64,000 nucleotides of DNA from UBA11663 sp049616325 (GCA_049616325.1 JBMZHG010000007.1:1-64000), one strand, 5' to 3'; positions 26,401 through 34,860 are shown, counted from the stretch's first letter. Numbers and translations are program-made. The notes: generated from the letters alone by a model not told the origin.

Positions 26401-26503
26401 CGAGGCCGGCACGGACGTGTGGGGCCCGGCGGACCGCTGGCGCTTCTCCCTGAATTTGTTGGAGCTGAATCCTTGGGATTTGGTCCGTAAAAACGTCAAG
26501 TAA
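23402..26503 (+). CDS. M1 family metallopeptidase with C-terminal barrel-like region
   Basis: Secreted aminopeptidase-N-type zinc peptidase of 1033 residues. After a signal peptide (to about residue 25, FFAQ) come the M1 N-terminal beta domain, the exopeptidase motif GGMEYPN, and the zinc site HEVGHNWFYG with the distal Glu in NAWMDEGINSF. The C-terminal ~380 residues are not M1-like: they alternate hydrophobic and polar residues and end RWRFSLNLLELNPWDLVRKN, resembling an outer-membrane beta-barrel. The peptidase may thus be anchored to the outer membrane (inference). The ATG at 23402 gives the signal peptide. PccB-like gene follows after 28 bp. Confidence 0.88.
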   Translation: MNVRLRFAAVWALFLTVATPLDFFAQTWQQQVDSDIRVTLDDTRHELHGDIAITYHNNSPETLDFVWMHLWPNAYRNGKTALAKQQFRDGEMFMFYAMSRDLGGIDSLAFSSNGQALEWSYHPEHIDIAKVMLPAPLGPGQSVELSTPFRVELPSGKISRLGHLGESYQITQWYPKPAVFDADGWHPMPYLNQGEFYSEYGTFDVRITLPKNYTVGATGDFVTGSEDNDAEAARLDSLVAASEDWSDRGGWEDATNDFPPSSKRTKTLHYRQSRVHDFAWFADKRYKVLRGEVRLPGEDRVVTTWSMFTPESGKLWQRAPEYLHDATFYYSLWNGDYPYDQVTAVDGTISAGGGMEYPNVTVIGNMGSDSGLETVIVHEVGHNWFYGILGSNERDNAWMDEGINSFNETRYILTKYGEDKGLNFLVGNSNLAKRFDVDDFRYKWIDELSYLFPARLGVDQPMQCHSNSLTSLNYGAIIYKKTAAAFAMLQSHLGTERFDAAMQTYFDTWKFRHPSPADLRASMEASTGEDLAWFFEDWVQTTKRNDLKLVSTNAKASGPATFRGIKVRNVGELSSPARVSGLKGDSVVVVVDLPLLAPGEVGEAPCPQVDVDRWVLDHNRSTLDYNRKNNVRHTRMLGGVEPLQVRMLTRLEDPERTQLFWAPAMGWNHHDGLMLGATLHNSALPWRDVIWRWTPLVGRDRFQGGVNLEGLLAVEGRHGDFSWALKSRRFGAIEFLQPNAAQAYVALNPEPLTRTSLGVAYRLNADPTSPFDATVSTEFIHIDGYQDQFWLSEPPVIRRMAARAELKVTHRLEGLPGARQSLSIRTTRVQHDGVDVFLPDPPLPATTTNHVMDAWYHLERKVPSAGRDGQWSVDARVVAVEGWQEFGAAAAGPQASFDPLVDALVLYRGADTSSGSWLSRQANLERGGLPLNLVSSRGFSSLSAEMRLPMGLPISVQAGGALARNREWGVGTPVAERLHLVASGCLDLGPVRVSVPMWTREAGTDVWGPADRWRFSLNLLELNPWDLVRKNVK

Positions 26504-26531
26504 GCGGGCGCATCCTGCGTAGATTCGCGTC

Positions 26532-28073
26532 ATGCAGCATCCCACGGAACGTTTGGAAGCGATGCGCGCGGAGGCCCTCAAAGGGGGTGGAGAAGCGCGG
26601 ATTGAAGCACAACACGGCAAGGGCAAGTTGACCGCCCGCGAACGCCTTCAGCTCCTGCTCGACCCTGGCACGTTCCAGGAGTTGGGGCAGTTGGTGACGC
26701 ACCGGTCGACGAATTTTGGGCTCGACAAGCAGAAGTTCCTTGGCGACGGCGTGGTGACGGGCTACGGCAAGGTCAACGGCCGCCTCGTGTACGTGTTCTC
26801 GCAGGACTTCACGGTGCTGGGCGGATCACTCGCCGAAGCTCACGCCCAAAAAATCTGCAAAGTCATGGACATGGCGCTTCAGAATGGGGCACCGGTCATT
26901 GGCCTCAACGACAGCGGGGGAGCGCGCATCCAAGAAGGGGTGGTCAGCCTTGGGGGGTACGCGGACATTTTCCACCGCAACGTGAAGGCCAGCGGCGTCG
27001 TTCCTCAGCTGTCCCTCATCCTGGGCCCGTGCGCGGGAGGTGCGGTGTATTCACCTGCCCTCACCGACTTCATCTTCATGGCGGAAGGCACGTCCTACAT
27101 GTTCGTGACTGGGCCTAATGTCGTCAAGACGGTGACTCACGAAGAGGTGACGTCCGAGGAGCTCGGGGGCGCCAGCACGCACGCGAGCAAGTCCGGAGTC
27201 ACCCACTTCACGGCGGCCAACGAGGCTCTCGTCATCGAGCAAGCCAAGAAGGTCCTGTCCTTCTTGCCCCAAAACTGCGAAGAAGACCCTGCCCGCCTCG
27301 CCTACCAAGCCGGCGACGAGAGCCGCCCCAAGCTCGACAGCCTCGTGCCGGAAAGCGCCCAGCAACCCTACGACATCCGGGATGCGGTGACGGAGATCCT
27401 CGACGCCGACTCCTTCCTTGAAGTTCAGCCGGACTACGCGGAAAACATTGTGGTCGGCTTCGGACGCCTCGGGGGCCGAAGCGTCGGCGTCGTCGCCAAC
27501 CAGCCGGCCTTCCTCGCGGGTGTGCTGGACAACGATGCCTCGGTCAAGGCGGCCCGCTTCGTGCGTACCTGCGACGCGTTTAACGTGCCGCTCGTCGTCC
27601 TCGAGGACGTGCCCGGCTTCCTGCCCGGCACCGACCAAGAATGGAACGGCATCATCACCAACGGCGCGAAGCTCCTTTACGCGTTCAGCGAAGCCACCGT
27701 GCCGCGCATCACGGTCATCACCCGCAAGGCTTACGGCGGCGCGTACGACGTGATGAACTCGCGACACATCGGCGCCGACCTCGTCCTCGCCTGGCCCACC
27801 GCCGAAATCGCGGTCATGGGCGCCAAGGGCGCGGCCGAAATCATCTTCCGCAAGGAGATTGCCGCGGCAGACGACCCCGCAGCCAAACTCGCTGAAAAGG
27901 AAGCCGAGTACGCCGAACTCTTCGCCCACCCGTACAACGCGGCCAGCCGCGGCTACGTGGACGAAGTCATCCACCCTCGGGACACCCGTGCCAAGTTGCT
28001 CGACGCGTTCCAAATGCTCGAGAACAAGGCCATCAAACCTCCGCGAAAAAAGCACAGCAACATCCCGCTTTGA
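26532..28073 (+). CDS. Acyl-CoA carboxylase beta (carboxyltransferase) subunit, propionyl-CoA type
   Basis: Biotin-dependent acyl-CoA carboxyltransferase subunit, 513 residues, which transfers carboxyl from biotin to propionyl- or methylcrotonyl-CoA. The two crotonase-fold halves are seen: GLNDSGGARIQEGVVSLGGY with GPCAGGAVYSPALTDF in the first, and VPGFLPGTDQEWNGIITNGA with KAYGGAYDVMNS in the second. The pattern is that of PccB; the matching biotin carboxylase/BCCP subunit is not in the window. It follows the M1 peptidase gene and is terminated by the strong hairpin at 28118-28154. Confidence 0.93.
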   Translation: MQHPTERLEAMRAEALKGGGEARIEAQHGKGKLTARERLQLLLDPGTFQELGQLVTHRSTNFGLDKQKFLGDGVVTGYGKVNGRLVYVFSQDFTVLGGSLAEAHAQKICKVMDMALQNGAPVIGLNDSGGARIQEGVVSLGGYADIFHRNVKASGVVPQLSLILGPCAGGAVYSPALTDFIFMAEGTSYMFVTGPNVVKTVTHEEVTSEELGGASTHASKSGVTHFTAANEALVIEQAKKVLSFLPQNCEEDPARLAYQAGDESRPKLDSLVPESAQQPYDIRDAVTEILDADSFLEVQPDYAENIVVGFGRLGGRSVGVVANQPAFLAGVLDNDASVKAARFVRTCDAFNVPLVVLEDVPGFLPGTDQEWNGIITNGAKLLYAFSEATVPRITVITRKAYGGAYDVMNSRHIGADLVLAWPTAEIAVMGAKGAAEIIFRKEIAAADDPAAKLAEKEAEYAELFAHPYNAASRGYVDEVIHPRDTRAKLLDAFQMLENKAIKPPRKKHSNIPL

Positions 28074-28117
28074 CGTCACGCGTCAGGTGAGAAACCTCTG
28101 CCGAAACCGAACCCAAC

Positions 28118-28154
28118 AAAAAAGCGAAGCACTCCGAGGAGCCTTCGCTTTTTT
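28118..28154. terminator. Bidirectional terminator between the carboxylase and thioredoxin genes
   Basis: Perfect 12-bp inverted repeat AAAAAAGCGAAG ... CTTCGCTTTTTT with a 13-base loop, giving a GC core and a run of six T in both directions. It lies between two convergent genes that end at 28073 and 28175. Confidence 0.9.
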
Positions 28155-28174
28155 CATGTGGCGTGCTGCCAAAC

Positions 28175-28801
28175 TTACTTCGACACGCGCTTGATCGAGC
28201 AGCCGACGGCTTTGGTCTCCGCCTTCTTGATTTTTTTGCCTTCTGCCATGCGCGCCATGGCCTCCTCGAGGTAACGCTCGGTGACCTCTTCGGCGCGGTT
28301 GACGTTGTCGTCGATGGAACCGCGGTAGGCCAGCTCAAGGGCGCTGTTGAACAGGTACACGTGGGGCGTCGTACGTGCTCCACAGGCGTTGGCGAGCTTG
28401 GAGCCTTCGTCCACCACGTAAGGCATGGCGTACGCCGCGTCGCGAGCGTGGTTTTTCATGGCGGTGAAGCTGTCGTCTCCTTCGCGCTTGGCTTCGTTGC
28501 TGTTGACCAGCACCATGCCAATCTTCAAGGACTCGGCAAGTTCAGCGAGGCCGTTGTAGCGGCCTTCCCAGCCCTCGGTTTTGCTGCCGTTGCCTACCAC
28601 AAAGGGGCAGGTGTTGCAAGAGAAAACGACGAGCAAGCCGTTGGCCTCTGCCAAGCTGCCGAGGGTGTGGTTGGTGCCGTCTACACCCAACATTGGGGCG
28701 GTGGACATGGGGGCTTTTTCGCCGAGGGCGAGTTCTTGGCCAAGCATCGGGCTGGCAGCCAAAGCCACCGTGGCCACGAGGGAAAGAAGAATGGATTTCA
28801 T
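28175..28801 (-). CDS. Secreted thioredoxin/redoxin-family protein
   Basis: Periplasmic thiol-disulfide protein of 208 residues. A signal peptide (MKSILLSLVATVALAASPMLGQ) precedes an AhpC/TSA-like thioredoxin fold with the redox motif CNTCPFVV (CxxC) near residue 62. The cis-Pro region is TTPHVYLF. Bacteroidota homologues of this type are annotated as redoxin or thioredoxin-family proteins; the partner is unknown. The C-terminal tail is Lys-rich with one extra Cys (KAVGCSIKRVSK). It lies downstream of queA on the same strand with a 27-bp spacer. Confidence 0.88.
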   Translation of the reverse strand: MKSILLSLVATVALAASPMLGQELALGEKAPMSTAPMLGVDGTNHTLGSLAEANGLLVVFSCNTCPFVVGNGSKTEGWEGRYNGLAELAESLKIGMVLVNSNEAKREGDDSFTAMKNHARDAAYAMPYVVDEGSKLANACGARTTPHVYLFNSALELAYRGSIDDNVNRAEEVTERYLEEAMARMAEGKKIKKAETKAVGCSIKRVSK

Positions 28802-28828
28802 GGAATTGTGTGTTGCGTTGGGATGAAG

Positions 28829-29878
28829 TTACAGCACCAGCAGGGCATCGCCGTACGCGAAGAAGCGGTACTTCTCTTTGATGGCCTCGTGGTAAGCTTC
28901 CATGGTCAACTCGTGTCCGGCAAATGCCGAAGTGGTCATCAGGAGCGTGCTCTGAGGCGTGTGAAAATTGGTGATCAAAGCGTCGGCGATCTGGAAGTCA
29001 AACTTGGGGTAGATGAACCGGTTCGTCCAGCCCTTGAACGGCTTCACCGTTTGGGTCGTGCTCACGGACGTTTCCAAACCGCGAAGCGCCGTCGTGCCGA
29101 CCGCCACCACGCGCTTGCCGCCTTCGATTCCGCGGTTGACGATGCTGGCGCATTTTTCGTTGATGGTCAACTCTTCGCTGTCCACCTTGTGCTTGCTCAG
29201 ATCTTCCACCTCCACTTCACGGAAAGTGCCCAACCCGATGTGCAAGGTCAAAAACGCCATGTCAATGCCCTTGATTTCAAGGCGCTTCAACAAATTCTTA
29301 GAAAAGTGCAACCCCGCGGTTGGCACGGCCACGGCTCCTTCCTCCGACGCGTAGATCGTTTGGAAACGGTCGCGGTCTTCGGGCTCTGCGTCGCGGGTCA
29401 TGTAGCGGGGGAGCGGGGTTTGGCCCAGTTGATGCACGGTTTGCATGAACTCCTCGTGCGTTCCGTTGAACAGGAACCTCAGGGTTCGGCCACGTGACGT
29501 CGTGTTGTCGATGACTTCGGCCACGAGCTCGTCGTTCTCGCCAAAGTAGAGTTTGTTGCCAATCCGAATCTTCCGCGCGGGATCCACAAGCACGTCCCAA
29601 AGCAGGCTCTCGCGGTTCAGTTCGCGCAGCAAGAACACTTCGATGACGGCGCCGGTTTTCTCCTTGTTGCCATACATCTTGGCGGGAAACACCTTGGTGT
29701 TGTTGGCCACGAACACGTCGCCTTCGTCAAAGATGTCCACGACGTCCTTGAACATGCGGTGCTCAAACTTGCCCGTGTCTCGGTGAATGATCATCAACCG
29801 GCTGTCGTCGCGGTTGTCGAGGGGGTACTGAGCTACGAGTTCTTCCGGCACGTCGTACCGAAATTGAGAGAGCTTCAT
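28829..29878 (-). CDS. queA: S-adenosylmethionine:tRNA ribosyltransferase-isomerase
   Basis: QueA builds epoxyqueuosine in tRNA by transferring and isomerising the ribosyl moiety of S-adenosylmethionine onto 7-aminomethyl-7-deazaguanine. Family blocks seen are YPLDNRDDSRLMII, FVANNTKVFPAKMYG, the central PTAGLHFSKNLLKRL, LHIGLGTFREVEV, VAVGTTALRGLET and LITNFHTPQSTLLMTTSAFAG. The start at 29878 gives MKLSQFRYDVP, as in relatives; an in-frame ATG at 29893 would add five residues. Length (349 residues) is typical. Confidence 0.96.
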   Translation of the reverse strand: MKLSQFRYDVPEELVAQYPLDNRDDSRLMIIHRDTGKFEHRMFKDVVDIFDEGDVFVANNTKVFPAKMYGNKEKTGAVIEVFLLRELNRESLLWDVLVDPARKIRIGNKLYFGENDELVAEVIDNTTSRGRTLRFLFNGTHEEFMQTVHQLGQTPLPRYMTRDAEPEDRDRFQTIYASEEGAVAVPTAGLHFSKNLLKRLEIKGIDMAFLTLHIGLGTFREVEVEDLSKHKVDSEELTINEKCASIVNRGIEGGKRVVAVGTTALRGLETSVSTTQTVKPFKGWTNRFIYPKFDFQIADALITNFHTPQSTLLMTTSAFAGHELTMEAYHEAIKEKYRFFAYGDALLVL

Positions 29879-30016
29879 GCGTTGCATCGCCATGTCTGCA
29901 GGGGTTGGGAGGTGAGCGGTTCAAAGACCCGTAAAGGGCGCTTCCTTACAGGGCGCGCGAAAATAGCCCAAAACACCATTCATGTCAAGCCCTGACGGCA
30001 CGAAAGCCGCACGAGT

Positions 30017-30784
30017 TCAGGCGTTTGGGGTGCGGTCGTTCAACCGCGCCACGAGGTCTTCGACGGTCCAGGCGTGGTCGACGTGGAAGTCGCCGCTCGA
30101 GACGCGGCACAGCGCCGTCAAGGTGCCCCCGACTCCGAGTGCGTCGCCGAGGTCGCGCGCGAGCGACCGGATGTACGTGCCCTTGCTGCAGCGGATGGTC
30201 ACGTCCGCGTCGAGGACGGGGTGGCCGTCGACCTCGGCGGGGGTCAGGCCGTCGATGCGGAACTCCGTCACGGTGACGGTCGAGGTGCGGAGCTGGATGT
30301 CCGCGCCTTTCCGTGCCGCGTTGTAAGCCCTCACGCCATCCACTTTTTTAGCACTGAAGAGGGGTGGTCGTTGCTCGAGGGTGCCGGTCAACGTGTCGGC
30401 GGCCTGGCCCACGTCTTCGCCGGCAAGGCGGAGGACGCGCTCGGGGTCTTCGGCCCAGCGATCGACCGCCGTCTCCGCGTCCAGGGATGGGGTGTGCGCC
30501 CCGAGCCGAATCGTGGCCGTGTAGACTTTTTCCTGGGCTTGAAGCGTGTCAATCGTTTTGGTCGCACGGCCGCAACACACCACCAAGACACCCGTGGCGA
30601 GTGGGTCCAGCGTCCCCGCATGTCCGACCTTAATTTTCTTCGCACGGGTGAAGCCGCGAAGCGCGTATCGAAGCTTGTTGACCACGTCGAACGACGTCCA
30701 AGTCAGGGGTTTGTCAACCACCATTACTTGGCCTTCGAGAAAAGCTTCAGGGTGGTCAAACGGGAGAGAGTGCGGGGAAGACAT
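30017..30784 (-). CDS. truB: tRNA pseudouridine(55) synthase
   Basis: Makes pseudouridine 55 in the T-loop of tRNAs. The catalytic Asp is in KVGHAGTLDPLATGVLVV; other TruB blocks are DKPLTWTSFDVVNKLR, QRPPLFSAKKVDGVRAYNAAR and CSKGTYIRSLARDLG. At 255 residues it is a compact form without a long C-terminal PUA extension. The start ATG 30784 (MSSPHSLPFDHPEAF) is chosen; the frame runs open to 30892, but that overlaps the promoter region of the divergent gene and has no family match. Confidence 0.95.
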   Translation of the reverse strand: MSSPHSLPFDHPEAFLEGQVMVVDKPLTWTSFDVVNKLRYALRGFTRAKKIKVGHAGTLDPLATGVLVVCCGRATKTIDTLQAQEKVYTATIRLGAHTPSLDAETAVDRWAEDPERVLRLAGEDVGQAADTLTGTLEQRPPLFSAKKVDGVRAYNAARKGADIQLRTSTVTVTEFRIDGLTPAEVDGHPVLDADVTIRCSKGTYIRSLARDLGDALGVGGTLTALCRVSSGDFHVDHAWTVEDLVARLNDRTPNA

Positions 30785-30856
30785 CGGCGGTGTTCGAGGG
30801 GGACAATCGCGAAGGTAGGAAGGCGGTTGTCGCGCGAAAAATGGCCGTTGTAACCT

Positions 30857-30888
30857 TTTGGTTGTGAAGAACGTAGAGAGTAGGTGTT
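30857..30888 (+). promoter_or_regulatory. Candidate Bacteroidota-type promoter for the gene at 30924
   Basis: TTTG (30857-30860) followed after 20 bases by TAGGTGTT (30881-30888) resembles the Bacteroidota promoter pair TTTG and TAnnTTTG with one mismatch. It would start transcription about 30 bases before the ATG at 30924. Pattern match by eye only. Confidence 0.35.
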
Positions 30889-30923
30889 GCATCTACGTAA
30901 CGTTTTGTTTACATTAGCTTAAC

Positions 30924-31532
30924 ATGAGCACCACCTCACATCTTCGCACATGGCTCGCCAGCCTGCTCCTTTTGGGAGGCTCGGCTGCTTCCGCGCAAGG
31001 CCCTGTTTCCAAGGGCTGGGGCGTGGGTGTGGATGCTTCTCGTGCCCTTGGAGGACATGCGGTGGTTCACGTGGAGCACGCACAATCCGCGGAGTGGTTG
31101 TGGCAAGTTTCGGCGGGAACGTACGTTGGGACCCCTTCCGGAAACCAAGCGTGTTGGAAAGGTCTCAAGGGAGATGTGCTCAGCGGTTCCTTGGTGTCGG
31201 TGGGTTCGTTGGTGTACCCTGCCCAGGATCACAAACTTGGCGCAGCGTGGTTTTTGGGGGCGGACCTGACGCGAGAGAGCTACCGAATTCAGCGCGCTGC
31301 CTCGGACATCACACCCAACGGAAGTGCCACGTCCAACGTGCTCACCCAAACGCGAGAAGAAGCTCGCTTGATTGCGGGAGCGCAATGGGCGGTGGGAACG
31401 CATTTGGCGATTCGTGCCCACGTGGGCATGGGCGTGGTTCGCGACCGGTTGTCGTCACGCTTTGTGGGGGAAGAAGTCAATTCCCTGCCGATGGCTCGCC
31501 CGGGAGGGCTGTCTCTGCTTTGGCGCTGGTAA
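30924..31532 (+). CDS. Hypothetical outer-membrane-type protein
   Basis: Unrecognised protein of 202 residues. A signal peptide (ASLLLLGGSAASAQ, cleavage near residue 25) is followed by alternating beta-strand-like segments (WGVGVDAS, WLWQVSAGTYVG, GAAWFLGADLTRESY, AIRAHVGMGVV). The C-terminus LSLLWRW ends in an aromatic residue, a common feature of outer-membrane beta-barrels. Small porin-like fold is likely (inference). Its last 56 bases overlap the 3' end of mfd on the other strand. Confidence 0.65.
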   Translation: MSTTSHLRTWLASLLLLGGSAASAQGPVSKGWGVGVDASRALGGHAVVHVEHAQSAEWLWQVSAGTYVGTPSGNQACWKGLKGDVLSGSLVSVGSLVYPAQDHKLGAAWFLGADLTRESYRIQRAASDITPNGSATSNVLTQTREEARLIAGAQWAVGTHLAIRAHVGMGVVRDRLSSRFVGEEVNSLPMARPGGLSLLWRW

Positions 31533-34500
31533 GCTCCGCGGCCTGATCTGCCGTCATGCCAGCGATGTCCTCGAAGATGGCGAGGGCTTGCAGCACCGTC
31601 TCCACCTTGTCAATTTTCAAACGCAACCCCCCGTTCCGCTGGTACATGCTGGCGTCTTTGGCGTGGTTCTTCAAGTAGTCTAGCACGCGCGCAAACGTGG
31701 CGCCTTGGTAGTAAGCGCTGTCCTCGTCGGACACAAACGCCGCGATGAGCTTCCCGCTTTTGAGCACGAGCTTTTCCATGCCGAGCAGCTGAGCCACCCA
31801 CCTGAGGCGGATGGTGCCGAGCAGCTCTTCGGTTTCGTCAGGAAGGGGCCCAAACCGGTCTTCGAGGCGGTTTCGGAAGCCCTGCAAGTCGGAGGCGTTG
31901 TTCAGGTTGTCGAGCTCGCGGTACAACGAAATCCGCTCGGGGATGTCGCTGACGTAGTGGTCGGGGATGAGCAAACTCAGGTCGGTTTCCAGCACCGTTT
32001 CTTCAACGTACTTCCCGGTCTCTGCTTGCTCGGCCTCCATGAGGTCTTTGAACTTTTCTTCCTTCAATTCCTTCACCGCCTCGGCCAGGATGCGTTGGTA
32101 CATGTCGAAGCCCAGGTCGTTGATGAACCCGCTCTGTTCCGCGCCGAGGAGGTCTCCCGCGCCGCGGATGTCGAGGTCGCGCATGGCGATTTGCATGCCG
32201 GAGCCGAGGTCCGAGAATTGTTCGAGGGCCTGAAGTCGTTTGCGCGATTCCGCCGGGAGGGCGCTCAGGGGAGGCGCCATGAGGTAGCAGAAGGCCTTGC
32301 GGTTGGAGCGCCCGACCCGTCCCCGCAATTGGTGGAGGTCGCTGAGCCCAAACTTGTGCGCCTCGTTGATCAGCATCGTGTTGGCGTTCGAGATGTCGAT
32401 CCCGCTTTCGATGATGGTGGTCGCCACCAACACGTCGAATGCGCCGTCGATGAACCGTGCCATCACGTCTTCGAGGTCTTTGCCTTCCATTTGGCCGTGG
32501 CCGATGCCCACGCGCGCGTCGGGAACGAGGCGCTGGATCATGCCCGCCACTTCTTGGATATTGCCGACCCGGTTGTGCACAAAGTACGCCTGCCCACCCC
32601 GGCTGAGCTCGTAGGCGATGGCGTCCCGGATGACCTCTTCGTTGAAGCCCGTGATGACGGTGTCGACCGGGTGCCGGTTGGGCGGCGGAGTGCGGATGAT
32701 GCTCAAGTCGCGCGCCCCCATCAGGGAGAACTGCAACGTTCTTGGAATCGGCGTCGCCGTGAGGGTCAGTGTGTCGACGTTGGCCTTGAGCGTCTTGAGT
32801 TTGTCCTTGACGCCCACCCCAAACTTCTGCTCTTCGTCGATCACCAGCAACCCCAAATCCTTGAATTTCACGCGCTTCCCGACCAGCGCGTGCGTGCCGA
32901 CGAGAATGTCCACTTCGCCGGCCTCCACGCGTTTCAGGGTCTCGGTCAAGGTCTTGCCGGTCTTGAAGCGGTTGATGTATTCCACGGTGACAGGGAAGTC
33001 GCGCAGGCGTCGAGTGAAGCTCTTGTAGTGCTGCATGGACAAGATGGTGGTCGGCACGAGCACGGCCACCTGTTTCCCGTCGCAGGCTGCCCGAAAGGCC
33101 GCCCGAATCGCGATTTCCGTTTTCCCGAAGCCCACGTCTCCGCACACGAGGCGGTCCATGGGGGTGGACTTGAGCATGTCGTCGCGCACGGCTTGGGTGG
33201 CTGCGTTTTGGTCTGGGGTGTCCTCGTACATGAAGCTCGCTTCCAGGGCGTGCTGCAAGTACCCGTCTTCGGGGTAGGCGTGGCCAGGTGCAGACTTCCG
33301 CTTGGCGTAGAGTTGAAGGAGGTCGTAGGCGATTTGCTTGACGCGGCCCTTGGTTTTTTGCTTGGTTTTCGCCCAGGTGTTGGTGCCAAGCTTGTTGATT
33401 TTGGGCTGGGTGCCTTCCTTGCTGCTGTACTTCGAAATGCGGTGCAGGCTGTGGATGCTCACGTAGAGCACGTCTCCGCCGCGGTAGGTCAAGCGGATGG
33501 CCTCTTNNNNNNNNNNAAAGTCGCCCACTTCGAGTGACATCAGTTCCTTGATGGTCAAGGCCTCTTTGTTCTTGCGGAAGCCTTCCTTCAGGCGGAAGCG
33601 GTGGTAGCGCTCAAACAACTGGTGGTCGGTGTAGACCAACATCTTGAGTTCCTTGTCCACGAACCCCTCGCTGAGCTCCATCGGAATGGGCTTGTACGGC
33701 ACGGGCTCCTCGCCCTCTTCAAGGCGGTCGTGGAAGACGTCATGAAGGCGTTCGAGCTGGGTAGCTTGGCCGCTGACAACGACGTTCACGTAGCCGTTTT
33801 TGTGGTTGGACCGCAGGTTGGAAGCGATCAGGTCAAACTGCTTGTTGAAGGCGGGTTGGGCAGACATCCCGTACTTCAGGATCATCCGGTTGGCCCACGT
33901 CGTGCCGCCCCCAAACTCCACGACCGAGAAGGGTTCGAGCAACCCTTCGAGGTGCTCGCCGTCGAGGAACAGTTCTTCAGGTGGGGTGCGCTTGACTTCG
34001 CCGCTCAGGCGATCGAAGTGCGATCGCGCCCGTTCCATGGCCTTGTCGAGGCCAGCCTCACAGCGCTTGGCGTCGGCCATCCAAAGGACCGAGTTGGGGG
34101 GGAGGAAACTGAAGAACGGTTCGTGGGCTTCGTGGAGGCGGGAGTTGCCGACGTTGGGAACAACGGTGGCGCGCGTCATTTTGGCCACGCTCAACTGCGA
34201 GGTGGGGTCAAACTTCCGGATGGAGTCCACCTCGTCGCCGAAAAATTCGATGCGGTACGGGTGGTCGAAGCTGAAGGAGAAGATGTCGACGATGCCGCCG
34301 CGCATGCTGTACTGTCCTGGCTCGTAGACGAAGTCCACCTTCTCGAATTCGTAGGCCAAAAGCACCTCGTCGAGGAAATCCATGGTGTAGGATTCACCGA
34401 GGGAGATCGTGAAGGTTTGGTCGCTCAGCTCCTTTCGGGTGATGACTTGCTCGGCCAATGCTTCTGGGAAAGTGACGATGCACAACCCGTCTCGGCCCCC

Positions 34501-34860
34501 GTTGATCTCGTTCAGCACCTCTGCCCGCATCGCAATGTTGGCGTTCTCCACGGTCTCGGCCTCTGCGTAAGGCACGCGTGCGGAACGGGGATAGAACAGC
34601 ACCGGCCTCGAATCCTCGAGCACGGCTTGCAGGTCGTTCATGAAGTAGGCCGCTTGTTCCTTGTCGTCCAGCACAAACACGTGGTGCCGGGGGTTGCTCT
34701 GCTCGTCTTCGTGGCTTAAAAAACCCGCCGCGCTCAGCGGTACGGCCGAACCGACTGCCCCGTGCATTTCCACTTTCGTGCCCTGATTTGCGAGGGCACC
34801 GCGCAGCGACCCGTTTCGGGGGTCACGCACGTAGAATTGGAGGAGGTCAGCCGGCCGCAT
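31477..34860 (-). CDS. mfd: Transcription-repair coupling factor Mfd (interrupted by an assembly gap)
   Basis: Mfd removes RNA polymerase stalled at DNA lesions and recruits UvrA. Visible: the UvrB-homology N-terminus (FLSHEDEQSNPRHHVFVLDD), the RNA-polymerase-interaction region, the SF2 motor with Walker A (GDVGFGKTEIAIR) and DEEQ (LLVIDEEQKFG), motif VI region (LRGRVGRSNRKAFCYL) and the C-terminal UvrA-interaction domain. Ten N at 33507-33516 interrupt it just after LEVGDF, where family members have a conserved VVH..HGIGR segment. That segment is absent, so roughly 20-25 residues are missing from the assembly, far more than ten bases. The 3' end overlaps the convergent gene at 30924-31532. 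Confidence 0.95.
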   Translation of the reverse strand: MRPADLLQFYVRDPRNGSLRGALANQGTKVEMHGAVGSAVPLSAAGFLSHEDEQSNPRHHVFVLDDKEQAAYFMNDLQAVLEDSRPVLFYPRSARVPYAEAETVENANIAMRAEVLNEINGGRDGLCIVTFPEALAEQVITRKELSDQTFTISLGESYTMDFLDEVLLAYEFEKVDFVYEPGQYSMRGGIVDIFSFSFDHPYRIEFFGDEVDSIRKFDPTSQLSVAKMTRATVVPNVGNSRLHEAHEPFFSFLPPNSVLWMADAKRCEAGLDKAMERARSHFDRLSGEVKRTPPEELFLDGEHLEGLLEPFSVVEFGGGTTWANRMILKYGMSAQPAFNKQFDLIASNLRSNHKNGYVNVVVSGQATQLERLHDVFHDRLEEGEEPVPYKPIPMELSEGFVDKELKMLVYTDHQLFERYHRFRLKEGFRKNKEALTIKELMSLEVGDFXXXXEAIRLTYRGGDVLYVSIHSLHRISKYSSKEGTQPKINKLGTNTWAKTKQKTKGRVKQIAYDLLQLYAKRKSAPGHAYPEDGYLQHALEASFMYEDTPDQNAATQAVRDDMLKSTPMDRLVCGDVGFGKTEIAIRAAFRAACDGKQVAVLVPTTILSMQHYKSFTRRLRDFPVTVEYINRFKTGKTLTETLKRVEAGEVDILVGTHALVGKRVKFKDLGLLVIDEEQKFGVGVKDKLKTLKANVDTLTLTATPIPRTLQFSLMGARDLSIIRTPPPNRHPVDTVITGFNEEVIRDAIAYELSRGGQAYFVHNRVGNIQEVAGMIQRLVPDARVGIGHGQMEGKDLEDVMARFIDGAFDVLVATTIIESGIDISNANTMLINEAHKFGLSDLHQLRGRVGRSNRKAFCYLMAPPLSALPAESRKRLQALEQFSDLGSGMQIAMRDLDIRGAGDLLGAEQSGFINDLGFDMYQRILAEAVKELKEEKFKDLMEAEQAETGKYVEETVLETDLSLLIPDHYVSDIPERISLYRELDNLNNASDLQGFRNRLEDRFGPLPDETEELLGTIRLRWVAQLLGMEKLVLKSGKLIAAFVSDEDSAYYQGATFARVLDYLKNHAKDASMYQRNGGLRLKIDKVETVLQALAIFEDIAGMTADQAAELTSAKAETALPGEPSAGN
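33507..33516. other. Assembly gap (10 N) inside mfd
   Basis: Ten N bases of unknown true length. The flanking reading frame stays open when ten bases are assumed, but the conserved HGIGR segment expected at this point of Mfd is missing. The real gap is therefore probably near 70 bases. Confidence 0.95.

Noticed and set aside
33480..33530. Frameshift or pseudogene in mfd
   Set aside because: The break coincides with ten N; both sides are conserved and in frame, so an assembly gap explains it.
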